Source: Verrucomicrobiia bacterium DG1235 (GTDB lineage: Bacteria > Verrucomicrobiota > Verrucomicrobiia > Opitutales > Opitutaceae). Taken from it: DNA of 64,000 nucleotides. The notes under the pieces are model-generated. The model worked only from the letters and a program-made list of their open reading frames with translations, did not search any database and was not told the origin of the DNA. This document shows, one piece after another, positions 1-8,209 of this stretch (within the stretch, counting starts at the first letter, position 1; every line of letters begins with the position of its first letter). Position numbers and translations under genes: made by a program. Location: the NCBI GenBank assembly GCA_000155695.1, contig DS990592.1, positions 3,271,973 to 3,335,972 of the forward strand, given 5' to 3'.

Positions 1-654
1 GAATACAGCTCCAAAACCTACCGCTCCCTGCTCCAAGAAGAAAACTTCCTTACCTTCTACCGGCAAGCCACCCCCATCGACGCCCTCGAACAAAGCCGCA
101 TCGGCTCCCGCCCCTCGCGTCGTAGCGGCAAGCCCAGCCTCAAAGACCTCCGCGCCATACCCTGGGTCTTCAGCTGGAACCAATCACGCTTCTACATGCC
201 AGGCTGGTACGGAGTCGGCTCCTCCATCACCGCCCTCAAAAAAGAAAAGCCCGAGCTCTACAAAGCCCTCAAAAAGTCAGCCCGCAGCTGGCCCTTCATC
301 CGCTACGTCCTCTACAACGTGGAAACCAGCATCGAGAGCGCCGATACCCTCATGATGCAGTCCTACGCAGAACTTGTATCCAACGACTCGATACGCGACA
401 AATTCTTCAAGCTCATCACCGACGAAAGAGCAGCCACCCGCGAAGCCCTCCAAGAGCTCCTCAACGGCCCGCTCGAAACCCGCCGGCCCCGCTTCTTCAA
501 GACCCTCCACGCCCGCGACAAATGGCTCGACCTCCTGCACGCCCAGCAAATCGAGCTCCTCGCCGCCTGGCGCCAGTCCGGCTCCGAAGAAGACCTCCGC
601 CGCGTGCTCCAAAGCATCAACGCCATCGCCGCCGGCCTCCGTACCACCGGCTAA
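1..654 (+). CDS. ppc: Phosphoenolpyruvate carboxylase, C-terminal part (5' end outside window)
   Basis: PEP carboxylase adds bicarbonate to PEP to give oxaloacetate, replenishing the TCA cycle. The reading frame is open from base 1, so only about the last 217 residues are present. They contain the family's C-terminal signatures: TPIDALEQSRIGSRPSRR, then LRAIPWVFSWNQSRF, then PGWYGVGS, and the characteristic end INAIAAGLRTTG, close to the INGIAAGMRNTG end of the E. coli enzyme. The Arg-rich GSRPSRR loop and the terminal NTG-like tail (here TTG) are at the active and allosteric regions in known structures. It stands alone; the next gene is on the other strand. A short hairpin follows the stop codon. 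Confidence 0.95.
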   Translation, partial: EYSSKTYRSLLQEENFLTFYRQATPIDALEQSRIGSRPSRRSGKPSLKDLRAIPWVFSWNQSRFYMPGWYGVGSSITALKKEKPELYKALKKSARSWPFIRYVLYNVETSIESADTLMMQSYAELVSNDSIRDKFFKLITDERAATREALQELLNGPLETRRPRFFKTLHARDKWLDLLHAQQIELLAAWRQSGSEEDLRRVLQSINAIAAGLRTTG

Positions 655-663
655 AAAGGTCGC

Positions 664-682
664 GTCCGCTGTCCCAGCGGAC
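664..682. repeat. Intergenic hairpin repeat between ppc and the DCC gene
   Basis: A 7-bp perfect stem, GTCCGCT and AGCGGAC, encloses the loop GTCCC. It sits in the 39-bp gap between two convergent genes. It resembles the other intergenic hairpin repeats of this window in style, and has no T-run on either side, so it is not a typical terminator. Confidence 0.5.
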
Positions 683-693
683 ATCCCTCCAAG

Positions 694-1092
694 CTAATCC
701 AAAAACCGCTCCCGCTCCCCAGCCGTCGGGATGCGGCACGCCTCCCTCTTGCCAAACCACTTATACCGCCGCCTCGCAAACGCATCGTAAGCCCAGTCTC
801 GCCACTCCGCCGGGATCACCTTCAACACATAAAACACCCGCCAAACGCCACCCAAAGCACGCCCGATCTCCAGCAAAGCATCCGTTCGCGTAAAAAGCCG
901 TTCCCCATCCCAAAAACAAATCGTATCCACATCTTCCCGACGCTCCTTCGGCAAAAGAGCCTTCGCCGTCTCCCCCTGAATCGGCGAAAACCAAAGCACC
1001 CGCTCATCATCCAGCCTCAGCAACCAATCCACCGACCAATTGCAAACCCCACACACCCCGTCAAAAAAAACAATCTTCCGCCCAACATCCAT
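694..1092 (-). CDS. DCC family thiol-disulfide oxidoreductase-like protein (DUF393)
   Basis: A protein of 132 residues. Near the N-terminus it has FFDGVCGVCN, the D-x-x-C-x-x-C motif that defines the DCC (DUF393) family, followed by a conserved LLRLDD and later a stretch rich in Trp, Arg and Tyr. Family members are thioredoxin-fold-like but their reactions are mostly unknown, so a redox role is inference from the CxxC pair. I chose the ATG at 1092 because AAGG lies 8 bases before it; an in-frame TTG at 1113 would add seven residues with no similarity to the family. No signal peptide is seen, so the protein is probably cytoplasmic. Confidence 0.85.
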   Translation of the reverse strand: MDVGRKIVFFDGVCGVCNWSVDWLLRLDDERVLWFSPIQGETAKALLPKERREDVDTICFWDGERLFTRTDALLEIGRALGGVWRVFYVLKVIPAEWRDWAYDAFARRRYKWFGKREACRIPTAGERERFLD

Positions 1093-1263
1093 CCCAGCAA
1101 CCTTACTTCCCAAAACCGTTCAGTCAACGTAGGGTTCTCGATCCAGAACGCACAACCAATCCTCAATCCCGGGCTATCAATCTGACAAACACTTAAGACT
1201 TGGTCATTTTCATTCGTGAATTTTCGTGCAATTCGTGGGCAGTCTTCTCTTTCAGCACGCTCC

Positions 1264-1294
1264 AAAAAAAGGACGCCCCTCACAGAGCGTCCTT
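1264..1294 (-). terminator. Rho-independent terminator of sucCD
   Basis: A perfect 8-bp stem (AAGGACGC at 1269-1276, GCGTCCTT at 1287-1294) is followed, in the minus-strand reading, by seven T (the A-run at 1264-1270). It lies just past the sucD stop codon. Confidence 0.85.
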
Positions 1295-1322
1295 CATAAA
1301 AATCAATCTTCGTTCGTGCAGC

Positions 1323-2246
1323 CTAGCTAAGCGTCACACCCTTAGCCTTCGCCGACCTCAACAAAGCGTCAGCCATATCCGAAGGCGTATCCGCTACTTC
1401 GATACCGCACTCCTTGAAGACCGCGATCTTCGCTTCAGCCGTGTCTTCCGCTCCGCCAACGATCGCGCCCGCATGACCCATGCGGCGCCCCGGAGGAGCA
1501 GTCGCCCCGGCGATGAATCCCGCCACGGGCTTCGTGCAATTTTCCTTGATCCAACGAGCCGCTTCCACTTCCGCGTTGCCACCGATCTCGCCGATCAAAA
1601 TTATGCCATGCGTATCCGGATCTTCATTGAAGAGCTTGATGACGTCCAAGTGCGAAGTCCCGTTAACCGGATCGCCGCCAATGCCCACGCAAGTGGATTG
1701 GCCAATGTCCTTAACCGTCAGCTGGTAAACCGCCTCGTACGTCAAAGTGCCGGAACGCGAAACCACGCCCACGTGCCCCTTCTTGTGAATGTATCCAGGA
1801 GCGATCCCGATGCGGCAACCGCCACTCGAATCCTCACCCTCGCCAGGACTTACCAAGCCCGGGCAATTCGGCCCGACCAAACGCGTCGAGCTGCCTTCCA
1901 TCGCACGCTTCACGCGAACCATGTCGCGAACCGGAATTCCCTCCGTGATCGCTACCGCCAGCTCTACCTTCGCGTCGACGCACTCTAGAATAGCGTCAGC
2001 TGCGAAAGGCGGCGGTACGAAGATTACGGATACAGTCGCGCCAGTGGCAGCCACCGCGTCAGCGACAGAACTGAAAATCGGCACGCTCTTTCCCGCATGC
2101 TCAAAAGTTTGACCGCCCTTGCCGGGCGTGACCCCGGCTACGACCTGCGTGCCGTAGTCGAGCGAAAGACGCGCGTGGCGAGCGCCAAACTCGCCAGTAA
2201 TGCCTTGGATGATGATCTTAGTCTCGGGTGTAATGAGAATGGACAT
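1323..2246 (-). CDS. sucD: Succinate-CoA ligase, alpha subunit
   Basis: The alpha subunit binds CoA and carries the phosphohistidine during conversion of succinyl-CoA to succinate with NTP formation in the TCA cycle. At 307 residues it is slightly longer than usual (about 290). The N-terminal Rossmann CoA-binding region reads [15 protein letters not shown] and TPGKGG; the active-site His lies in [10 protein letters not shown] near residue 258; [11 protein letters not shown] is also typical. A short insert (EGEDSSGGC) interrupts the usual [12 protein letters not shown] region. It starts 30 bases after sucC on the same strand, so both are almost certainly co-transcribed, and a strong terminator follows it. 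Confidence 0.97.
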   Translation of the reverse strand: MSILITPETKIIIQGITGEFGARHARLSLDYGTQVVAGVTPGKGGQTFEHAGKSVPIFSSVADAVAATGATVSVIFVPPPFAADAILECVDAKVELAVAITEGIPVRDMVRVKRAMEGSSTRLVGPNCPGLVSPGEGEDSSGGCRIGIAPGYIHKKGHVGVVSRSGTLTYEAVYQLTVKDIGQSTCVGIGGDPVNGTSHLDVIKLFNEDPDTHGIILIGEIGGNAEVEAARWIKENCTKPVAGFIAGATAPPGRRMGHAGAIVGGAEDTAEAKIAVFKECGIEVADTPSDMADALLRSAKAKGVTLS

Positions 2247-2276
2247 GTCTTGTAATTGGGTTGAGGTCGGCAGTTG

Positions 2277-3458
2277 TTAGGCGACGAGATCGACGATCTT
2301 CTGAGCAGCATCAGCCATGCTGTCCCCGCTCACGATAGTAAGTCCGGAACCAGCTAATGTAGCCTTGCCCGCCTTCACGTTATTACCCTCAAGACGTACC
2401 ACTAGGGGTAGTTTGAGGCCGACTTCCTTGACCGCTTCCACGATGCCATTGGCAATAACGTCGCAGTCCATAATGCCGCCAAAGATATTGACGAAAATCC
2501 CCTTCACGTTCGGATCGCCCAGAATAATCTTAAAAGCAGCGACCACTTGCTCCTTCGTCGCGCCTCCTCCCACATCCAAGAAATTCGCCGGGCTTCCGCC
2601 ATAGTGCTTGATAATATCCATCGTCGACATCGCCAACCCGGCTCCATTCACCAAGCAAGCAATCGTCCCGTCGAGAGCAATGTACGAAAGACCGAACTTC
2701 GAGGCCTCGATCTCCTTAGGATCCTCCTCGTTCAAATCGCGCAAAGCCACGATCTCCGGATGACGATAAAGCGCGTTCGAATCAAAACTCACCTTCGCGT
2801 CGAGCGCTAAAACCTCGCCTGTCGAAGTCGTGATCAGCGGATTCACCTCAATCATGTCCGCATCCTTCTCGCAAAACATCGTATAAAGATTGCGGATCAG
2901 CTTCGCCGCATTCTTCGACTCGACCTTGTTGAGCCCGAGCTTCGTCACCAGCTCACGAAGCTGGAAATCCGCCAAGCCATACGCCGGATCGACGAACACC
3001 TTGAAAATCTTGTCCGGTGTCTCTTCCGCAACGGTTTCGATATCCATACCGCCTTCCGTCGAGGCGACCACTACCGGACGCGATGTCGCCCGATCCAGAA
3101 GCACCGCAAGGTAATACTCCTTCTCGATATCCGCGCCTTCCGTGAAATAAACCGTCTGCACCTTCCGACCGGCCTCGCCCGTCTGGATCGTTACAAGTGT
3201 ATTGCCGAGCATCTTGTTCGCATACTCGATCGCTTCCTCTTTGGTTTTGGCAAGCTTCACGCCACCCTTGAATCCATCGGTAAACGTCCCCTTGCCACGC
3301 CCTCCCGCGTGTATCTGGGATTTCACGACAACCAAGCCTTCCCCCAGACTGTCGATGCACGATTCGAACTCCTCGCTCGAACTCGTCGCGGAACCCTTGG
3401 GACAAGGGATTCCATATTCTTCAAAAAGCTGTTTCGCTTGGTATTCGTGAATATTCAT
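2277..3458 (-). CDS. sucC: Succinate-CoA ligase, beta subunit
   Basis: The beta subunit supplies the ATP-grasp nucleotide site and the succinate site of succinyl-CoA synthetase. The protein starts [12 protein letters not shown], the usual opening of SucC, at the ATG at 3458. The reading frame is open upstream to 3593, but that extension has no family similarity and would make the protein too long; with 3458 it has 393 residues, the normal size. Diagnostic stretches are [12 protein letters not shown], the metal-binding [15 protein letters not shown], and the C-terminal [15 protein letters not shown] and VRLEGNN. It leads the sucCD operon. No strong ribosome binding site is seen. Confidence 0.97.
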   Translation of the reverse strand: MNIHEYQAKQLFEEYGIPCPKGSATSSSEEFESCIDSLGEGLVVVKSQIHAGGRGKGTFTDGFKGGVKLAKTKEEAIEYANKMLGNTLVTIQTGEAGRKVQTVYFTEGADIEKEYYLAVLLDRATSRPVVVASTEGGMDIETVAEETPDKIFKVFVDPAYGLADFQLRELVTKLGLNKVESKNAAKLIRNLYTMFCEKDADMIEVNPLITTSTGEVLALDAKVSFDSNALYRHPEIVALRDLNEEDPKEIEASKFGLSYIALDGTIACLVNGAGLAMSTMDIIKHYGGSPANFLDVGGGATKEQVVAAFKIILGDPNVKGIFVNIFGGIMDCDVIANGIVEAVKEVGLKLPLVVRLEGNNVKAGKATLAGSGLTIVSGDSMADAAQKIVDLVA

Positions 3459-3677
3459 AGCCGGTGCTGGAAATTGCGAGAAAAGCAAAAACGCAAATGG
3501 AGGGTTAATCAACCCCCCACTCAGGAAAACAAGCAGAGGTGATCTCTCTATTAGAGCTTCAAATTCCTCCAGCCAACCCGCCCGCTTCTCCATCTAACCA
3601 ACCCCGTAGGGTTGCAGCTCGCCGCAGACCGCATCACCCCGCTCAGCTCCTCAAATGCGTCCCCGCCTAGCCAGACT

Positions 3678-4436
3678 CTAAAGCTTCAAATCCCCCAACA
3701 GCCGCTGCGTCAAAAATGCCGCCTGCATGCTCGAAAGCTCCTTGATCCCCTTCTTAGCCAAGCCAATCAGCTTCGCCAGCTCGTCCTCGGAAAACGTCGC
3801 CTCCTCGCCCGTGCCCTGCAACTCCACAAACTCGCCCTTACCCGTCATTACCACGTTAAAGTCCACGCTCGCATCTCTATCCTCGATATACGGAAGATCC
3901 AGCACCGGCTCGCCCTCGTAGATCCCCACGCTCACCGCCGCGATCGAGTCGCGAAACGGATTCTCCTTCAAAGTCCCCGCATCAATCAGCTTCTGCACCG
4001 CCAGGCGAGCCGCCAAATAAGCCCCCGTGATCGACGCCGTACGCGTGCCCCCATCCGCCTGCAGCACGTCGCAATCCACCCAAAGCGTATGCCCCGGCAG
4101 CTTCTGCAGATCGATAACCGCTCGCAAGGAACGCCCGATCAAACGCTGGATTTCCACCCCGCGCCCATCCTGCTTCCCGCGACTCGCGTCACGCTGCTTG
4201 CGATCCAAGGTGCTGTACGGAAGCATCGAATACTCCGCCGTCAGCCAGCCGCCACTCACATTCTGAGCCCGCATCCAGCCCGGAACCCGCTTCTCCAGCA
4301 TCGCTCCGCAAATCACCTTCGTATCGCCAAAGCTCACGAGCACCGAGCCCGTCGCATTCGCCGCAAAGTCGGCCTGAAAAGAAATCTCACGCAAGGCGTC
4401 GCACTTACGCCCATCGGGTCTAGAAAAGCTACTCAT
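3678..4436 (-). CDS. rph: Ribonuclease PH
   Basis: RNase PH is a phosphate-dependent 3'-5' exoribonuclease that trims tRNA 3' ends. The 252-residue product (start ATG at 4436, giving MSSFSRPDGR) has the length and motifs of the family: RPDGRKCDALREISF, GDTKVICGAMLEKRVPGW, TAEYSMLPYST, IGRSLRAVID, WVDCDVLQADGGTRTASITGA and DLPYIEDRDASVDFNVVMTG. An open frame continues upstream to 4526 but would add an unrelated hydrophobic segment, so I take the internal ATG. A 40-bp palindrome lies 80 bases upstream, between this gene and the divergent DUF1573 gene. Confidence 0.96.
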   Translation of the reverse strand: MSSFSRPDGRKCDALREISFQADFAANATGSVLVSFGDTKVICGAMLEKRVPGWMRAQNVSGGWLTAEYSMLPYSTLDRKQRDASRGKQDGRGVEIQRLIGRSLRAVIDLQKLPGHTLWVDCDVLQADGGTRTASITGAYLAARLAVQKLIDAGTLKENPFRDSIAAVSVGIYEGEPVLDLPYIEDRDASVDFNVVMTGKGEFVELQGTGEEATFSEDELAKLIGLAKKGIKELSSMQAAFLTQRLLGDLKL

Positions 4437-4514
4437 ATCCCGCGCAGCACAACCCGCCAACCCCGCCCACACAACCCAATTCCTCACCAAACCGACACCC
4501 CTCAAAACAACAAA

Positions 4515-4554
4515 CGCGCAATCCAATGTCTAACGTTAGACATTGGATTGCGCG
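4515..4554. repeat. Perfect 40-bp palindrome, copy 1
   Basis: Each 20-base arm starts CGCGCAATCC and meets its partner at a central AACGTT, with no unpaired loop. It lies in the 198-bp region between the divergent rph and DUF1573 genes, about 80 bases from each start codon. A nearly identical copy occurs at 62829-62866. As DNA it could be a dimeric protein's operator or cruciform; as RNA it would be a long hairpin from either strand. No T-run follows, so it is not an obvious terminator. Confidence 0.9.
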
Positions 4555-4634
4555 CACGCAGCCGAACTCCTACTCCGTTCCTCCCAAAGAATGTTTGAAC
4601 TTTTCCCGCCCCAGCAGATCATCACGACACAATC

Positions 4635-5348
4635 ATGAAGGCGCCCCACTCTCGCAAATCCCACCCAATCGCAATACGCATCCTCGCCGCGTTCGCTCTG
4701 TGCTTCCTAGCTCCGATCGCCGCACAAGCCGACGACCTTACCTGGAACCAGCAAACTCAGAGCTTCACAACCGGCTTCAAAGACGAATCCGTCACCGCGA
4801 CCTACTCTTTCACCAATACAAGTGACGTGCTCGTTTCCGTCGTCGAGACCAAAGCCTCCTGCGGCTGCACGGTCCCTACCCTCGAAAAACACGACTACCA
4901 GCCCGGCGAATCAGGCGAACTCAAAGCCATATTCACCATCGGCTCCCGCCAAGGCAAACAACGCAAAGCCATTACCGTCCTCACCGAAAACGCCGCCGGC
5001 GAAAGCGGCAGCTACGAACTTAAGCTCGAGGTCGACATCCCCATCCCCGTCACCCTGAAGCCCCGCGTTCGCTTCTGGAAAGTCAGCGAAACCGCCGAAA
5101 CCCAAGACATCGAAATCCTCTTCCACGAGCAGATGCCCATGAACCTCACCGATCTCGCCCGCAAAGATTCAGAGGAACCAAGCTCCTTTGACTACCAAAT
5201 CGAAACCATCACCGCCGGCTCGCACTATCGACTCAGCCTCACGCCCAAGACTCCCGACCTCAAATCCCGCGAGGTCTTCTACCTCCAAAGCGACCAAGAC
5301 GAAAAAGGCATGCTCCGCAAATTCCCCATTTACGCCTACGTCCGCTAG
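4635..5348 (+). CDS. Exported DUF1573 protein
   Basis: A 237-residue protein. Residues 1-33 form a Sec signal peptide: basic start, hydrophobic core ILAAFALCFLAPIAA, cleavage near AQA-DD. The mature part opens with the DUF1573 domain, recognised by the KASCGCTVP motif with its paired cysteines at about residues 76-78, followed by a second beta-rich half. DUF1573 has an immunoglobulin/ASPM-like fold and is widespread in Bacteroidota, Planctomycetota and Verrucomicrobiota; no biochemical role is established. It is transcribed alone, divergent from rph. Confidence 0.85.
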   Translation: MKAPHSRKSHPIAIRILAAFALCFLAPIAAQADDLTWNQQTQSFTTGFKDESVTATYSFTNTSDVLVSVVETKASCGCTVPTLEKHDYQPGESGELKAIFTIGSRQGKQRKAITVLTENAAGESGSYELKLEVDIPIPVTLKPRVRFWKVSETAETQDIEILFHEQMPMNLTDLARKDSEEPSSFDYQIETITAGSHYRLSLTPKTPDLKSREVFYLQSDQDEKGMLRKFPIYAYVR

Positions 5349-5373
5349 ACGTCAGTCGAGCCAAAAATCCTGC

Positions 5374-5407
5374 TGGCCGCAGGCCATCCTGCTTCCGCGC
5401 AGCGGAA
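5374..5407. repeat. Double-hairpin intergenic repeat, type II, copy 1
   Basis: Two adjacent short hairpins, both with the loop GCA: TGGCC/GGCCA at 5374-5386 and TTCCGC/GCGGAA at 5393-5407. Each is preceded by ATCCTGC-like text and the pair is followed by CCTGTT. A similar arrangement occurs at 27551-27630. It lies between the convergent DUF1573 and purB genes. Confidence 0.6.
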
Positions 5408-5524
5408 CCCCTGTTGACAAGAAATCTCAGCCAACAACCCAAATCACCCCCAGCAACTTGAACAGCTTCCAAAAAGAGTCACCAGTGTAAATCAGTGTCC
5501 TCAGTAGTTCAAAATCCATGACAC

Positions 5525-5554
5525 AAAAAAAAGGCCACCCATCACAGGTGGCCT
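5525..5554 (-). terminator. Terminator of purB
   Basis: An 8-bp stem (AGGCCACC at 5532-5539, GGTGGCCT at 5547-5554) is flanked on its low-coordinate side by a run of A, which is a T-run in the minus-strand transcript. It starts 27 bases past the purB stop codon. The + strand side has CTCTTT only, so action on the convergent DUF1573 transcript would be weak. Confidence 0.8.
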
Positions 5555-5580
5555 CTTTCGTATCCTAAAATCAATTACTC

Positions 5581-7017
5581 CTAGAGCATCCGCCCTGGCT
5601 TCACCTTCGTCGCCTCAGGGAACCTCTTCACCCACTTCGCCACGTCGCGCTTAAACTGGTCCACCTGCTGCGGAGCCGCCCCGATGAAACGCTTCGAGTT
5701 TCCAATGATCGCCTCCAGAGCCTTCAAGTCCAACGGAATACGATCGTCCTTCGCCAGCAGCCCAATCAAATCCGCCTCCTGAGCCCGACCCTGGCGAATA
5801 AATTTACTCGCCTCCAATGCCGCTTCCTTGATCGCTTCATGCGCCACCTCACGGCCCGCCCCCGCCTTCACGCTTTCCATCAAGATCGAAGTCGTCGCCA
5901 AGAACGGCAACTGCACCGCGTTCTCCGCCGCGATCGCCTCCTCAAAAACACCCATGTTTCCCAGAACCGTAATGTACGCCTCCAGCAAACCATCGATCGC
6001 GTAAAACGAATCCGGCAACATCACCCGACGCACCACCGAACAAGAAACATCGCCCTCGTTCCACTGGCCGCCCGTCAAGCCCGACGCCATCGCCGCGTAC
6101 CCCTTGAGAAGCGTGCAAAAACCATGCACACGCTCGCTGCTCCGGCAGTTCACCTTATGCGGCATCGCCGAAGAACCGACCTGGCCCTTCAGAAAGCCTT
6201 CCGTCATCAAACCCTGACCCGCCATCAAACGAATCGTATTCGTCATGTTCGCCGCAGCGGACGAAACCTGCTCCAAGGCAGTCACAGTATCCAAATCTAA
6301 ACTACGCGGATAAACCTGCCCCACATTCTTGAGAGACTTCTTAAAGCCAAGATGCTCGACAATTTTCTCCTCGAGCTTCAGTACCTTCTTCGCATCCCCA
6401 TCAAAAAGCGTCTGCTGATCCAGCTGCGTTCCCACCGCGCCCTTCAAGCCGCGAGCCGGATAACGTTCCACCAAATCATGCAAGCGGTCGATCGCCACCA
6501 ATAGCTCCTGCCCGCCCATCGCCAAACGCTTGCCCATGGTCGTCGCCTGAGCCGGCACATTGTGCGTGCGCCCCGTAATCATCAAGGTGCGATACTCCAC
6601 CGCCCGCTCCGAAATCTTGTTCAACGCAGCCACCACCTTCGTGCGCACCAGCTCCAGCCCGCGCAACACCTGCAGCTGCTCAACGTTCTCCGTCAAGTCG
6701 CGGCTCGTCATCCCCACATGAATCGTCTCGTAGCCCGCCAAAGCCGAAAACTCGTCGATACGCGCCTTCACGTCATGCAAGCAAACCCGCTCCCGCGCGT
6801 CGATCGAAGCCAAGTCGATCTTCCCCTTCACCTTCTCGTAGGCCTTGATCGCCTTAACCGGAATGTTCAGCCCCAGCTCCCGCTGCCCCTTCATCACCGC
6901 GATCCAATAGTCCCGCTCGATCAAGATACGCCCCTCGGGCGACCAAATTGCCTTCATCGCAGGAGAAGCATAGCGCTCCGCCAACACGTTCGTAATGACT
7001 GACTGTGAGTTTGGCAT
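5581..7017 (-). CDS. purB: Adenylosuccinate lyase
   Basis: PurB cleaves SAICAR to AICAR plus fumarate and adenylosuccinate to AMP plus fumarate in purine synthesis. The chosen start at 7017 gives 478 residues beginning MPNSQSVITNVLAERYASPAM; the upstream open frame (to 7116) lacks similarity. Fumarase/aspartase superfamily signatures are present: HVGMTSRDLTEN, the catalytic His region TGRTHNVPAQATTMGKR, and the mobile signature loop GSSAMPHKVN. In that loop the residue after Asn is Cys instead of the usual Pro. It is a single-gene unit with its own terminator, and an A-rich leader but no clear Shine-Dalgarno sequence. Confidence 0.96.
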   Translation of the reverse strand: MPNSQSVITNVLAERYASPAMKAIWSPEGRILIERDYWIAVMKGQRELGLNIPVKAIKAYEKVKGKIDLASIDARERVCLHDVKARIDEFSALAGYETIHVGMTSRDLTENVEQLQVLRGLELVRTKVVAALNKISERAVEYRTLMITGRTHNVPAQATTMGKRLAMGGQELLVAIDRLHDLVERYPARGLKGAVGTQLDQQTLFDGDAKKVLKLEEKIVEHLGFKKSLKNVGQVYPRSLDLDTVTALEQVSSAAANMTNTIRLMAGQGLMTEGFLKGQVGSSAMPHKVNCRSSERVHGFCTLLKGYAAMASGLTGGQWNEGDVSCSVVRRVMLPDSFYAIDGLLEAYITVLGNMGVFEEAIAAENAVQLPFLATTSILMESVKAGAGREVAHEAIKEAALEASKFIRQGRAQEADLIGLLAKDDRIPLDLKALEAIIGNSKRFIGAAPQQVDQFKRDVAKWVKRFPEATKVKPGRML

Positions 7018-7124
7018 GATAAAAAAAGTGCCCCGAACCCTACCCCCAACACAACCCAAGGAAAGCTTTTTCCCCCTCCCGTTCCTCCACCTCATTCTCC
7101 CAACCCAAAGCTCCAACCCCTCGA

Positions 7125-7168
7125 GCCGTCATCAGACGGCCCCCCAAGCACGGCCATCAGAGCCGTGC
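7125..7168. repeat. Intergenic double hairpin
   Basis: First hairpin: stem GCCGTC/GACGGC with loop ATCA (7125-7140). Second: stem GCACGGC/GCCGTGC with loop CATCAGA (7148-7168). Both share the loop core ATCA although the stems differ in sequence, as in the other double-hairpin repeats. Confidence 0.6.
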
Positions 7169-7332
7169 CACATATCCCCAAAACATCCGCGTAAATCTGC
7201 GGTTGAAAAAGCACGACCCATTCCCCAACCAGCTTCCCCCCTCCACGTCCTCTGCGATCGCCGCCGTACAAAAAACACACACTCCTTCCCCCAAAAAACC
7301 CTTGGCTCCCCAACCCCCATTCCCCATTCAAA

Positions 7333-7377
7333 CCTAACGACTTGCAAAGCCACCTAAGCGATCGCAGATCGCCCTGA
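7333..7377. repeat. Double-hairpin intergenic repeat, type I, copy 1
   Basis: Layout: CCTAACGA, small hairpin CTT-GCA-AAG (7341-7349), CCACCTAA, hairpin GCGATC-GCA-GATCGC (7358-7372), then CCTGAC. The same layout with different stems recurs at 18791-18835 and 27488-27534, always in the same orientation on the + strand. Confidence 0.7.
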
Positions 7378-7416
7378 CCAAACATCCATTTCCCCCTTTA
7401 CCACATTCTCCCGCCC

Positions 7417-8151
7417 ATGACCCAAAACCCAACACCCAGCACCCAGCACCCCACGCCGACCGACGCGCGAACCATCGTCATCGAGCTCAGCACCATGCGC
7501 TCCGGCTCCACCCTACTCAAAGCCCTCCTCTCCGCCGCCCCCGACATCTCCTCCCTCCCCGAAGTCAACTTCACCAAATTCCAGTCCCCCGACGCCCTCC
7601 AGAAGATCCACGCCCTCTGCTCAGAACGCATCATCATCCTCAAACGCCCCGCCTGGTTCAACGACGCCTCCCGCTACCCCAAGCTCCCCGCCGTCCCCGA
7701 CACCCGCCATCTCATCCTCACCCGCGACGTCCACACCAACGTCGCCTCCCTGCGCAAAATGGTCTTCCGCAAGCTCGAGCCCTACCTCCCCCGCGGCCCC
7801 ATCGACCGCTGGCTCGCCAACTACTGGTCCAAATCCTACGACTCCCTCCTCGCCCGCTTCCCCGACGACGGCCAAAAAAACATCTGGGTCCGCTACGAAG
7901 ACCTCGTAGCCAACCCCATCCACTGGACCGAAAAACTCTTCGCCTTCCTCGGCTCCGAACACACCGAAGGCGTCGACTCGTATCCGCCACCCCAGGACTA
8001 CGACTGGAAATGGGGCACCGACGACGGCGGCGACAAAATAAAATCCCTCAAAGTCCAGCCCAACCCCATCCCCCAATCCTCCCTCGACATCCTCGATCGC
8101 GTCCGCGACATCCCCCGCGTCGCCACCACCCGCCAAGCCCTCGGTTACTAA
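7417..8151 (+). CDS. Sulfotransferase family protein
   Basis: A 244-residue soluble protein with no signal peptide. Residues 19-36 (IVIELSTMRSGSTLLKAL) match the 5'-phosphosulfate-binding loop of PAPS-dependent sulfotransferases (xxRSGSTLL). Residues near 160 (WVRYEDLVANP) match the downstream RYEDL-NP element typical of the family, and HLILTRDVHTNVASLRKM matches the 3'-phosphate-binding Arg/Ser region. It should transfer sulfate from PAPS to a hydroxyl or amine, possibly on a carbohydrate or lipid; the acceptor cannot be told. The sulfatase gene starts 58 bases downstream on the same strand, so the two may be co-transcribed. The first 15 residues are Thr/Pro-rich and perhaps not all translated. 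Confidence 0.8.
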   Translation: MTQNPTPSTQHPTPTDARTIVIELSTMRSGSTLLKALLSAAPDISSLPEVNFTKFQSPDALQKIHALCSERIIILKRPAWFNDASRYPKLPAVPDTRHLILTRDVHTNVASLRKMVFRKLEPYLPRGPIDRWLANYWSKSYDSLLARFPDDGQKNIWVRYEDLVANPIHWTEKLFAFLGSEHTEGVDSYPPPQDYDWKWGTDDGGDKIKSLKVQPNPIPQSSLDILDRVRDIPRVATTRQALGY

Positions 8152-8161
8152 TAAACGTAGC

Positions 8162-8180
8162 GCGGTGCTTCAGCCCGCGT
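8162..8180. repeat. Short intergenic hairpin before the sulfatase
   Basis: CGCGG and CCGCG pair around the loop TGCTTCAGC, directly upstream of the sulfatase start. The surrounding text looks like a dispersed intergenic repeat. An alternative GTG start of the sulfatase would run through it, which is one reason to prefer the ATG at 8210. Confidence 0.4.
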
Positions 8181-8209
8181 CCCCGCCACCCCAATCACGC
8201 CCCTCTACC

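Larger units (their letters stand above)
7018..7416. other. 400-bp intergenic region without a gene
   Basis: No supported coding sequence. It holds two hairpin repeats (7125-7168 and 7333-7377, listed separately) and a piece of degenerate text around 7187-7205 (CATCCGCGTAAATCTGCGGT) similar to other gaps of this window. The rest is C- and A-rich and low in complexity. Promoters for the divergent purB and sulfotransferase genes must lie here, but I cannot point to convincing -35/-10 boxes. Confidence 0.6.
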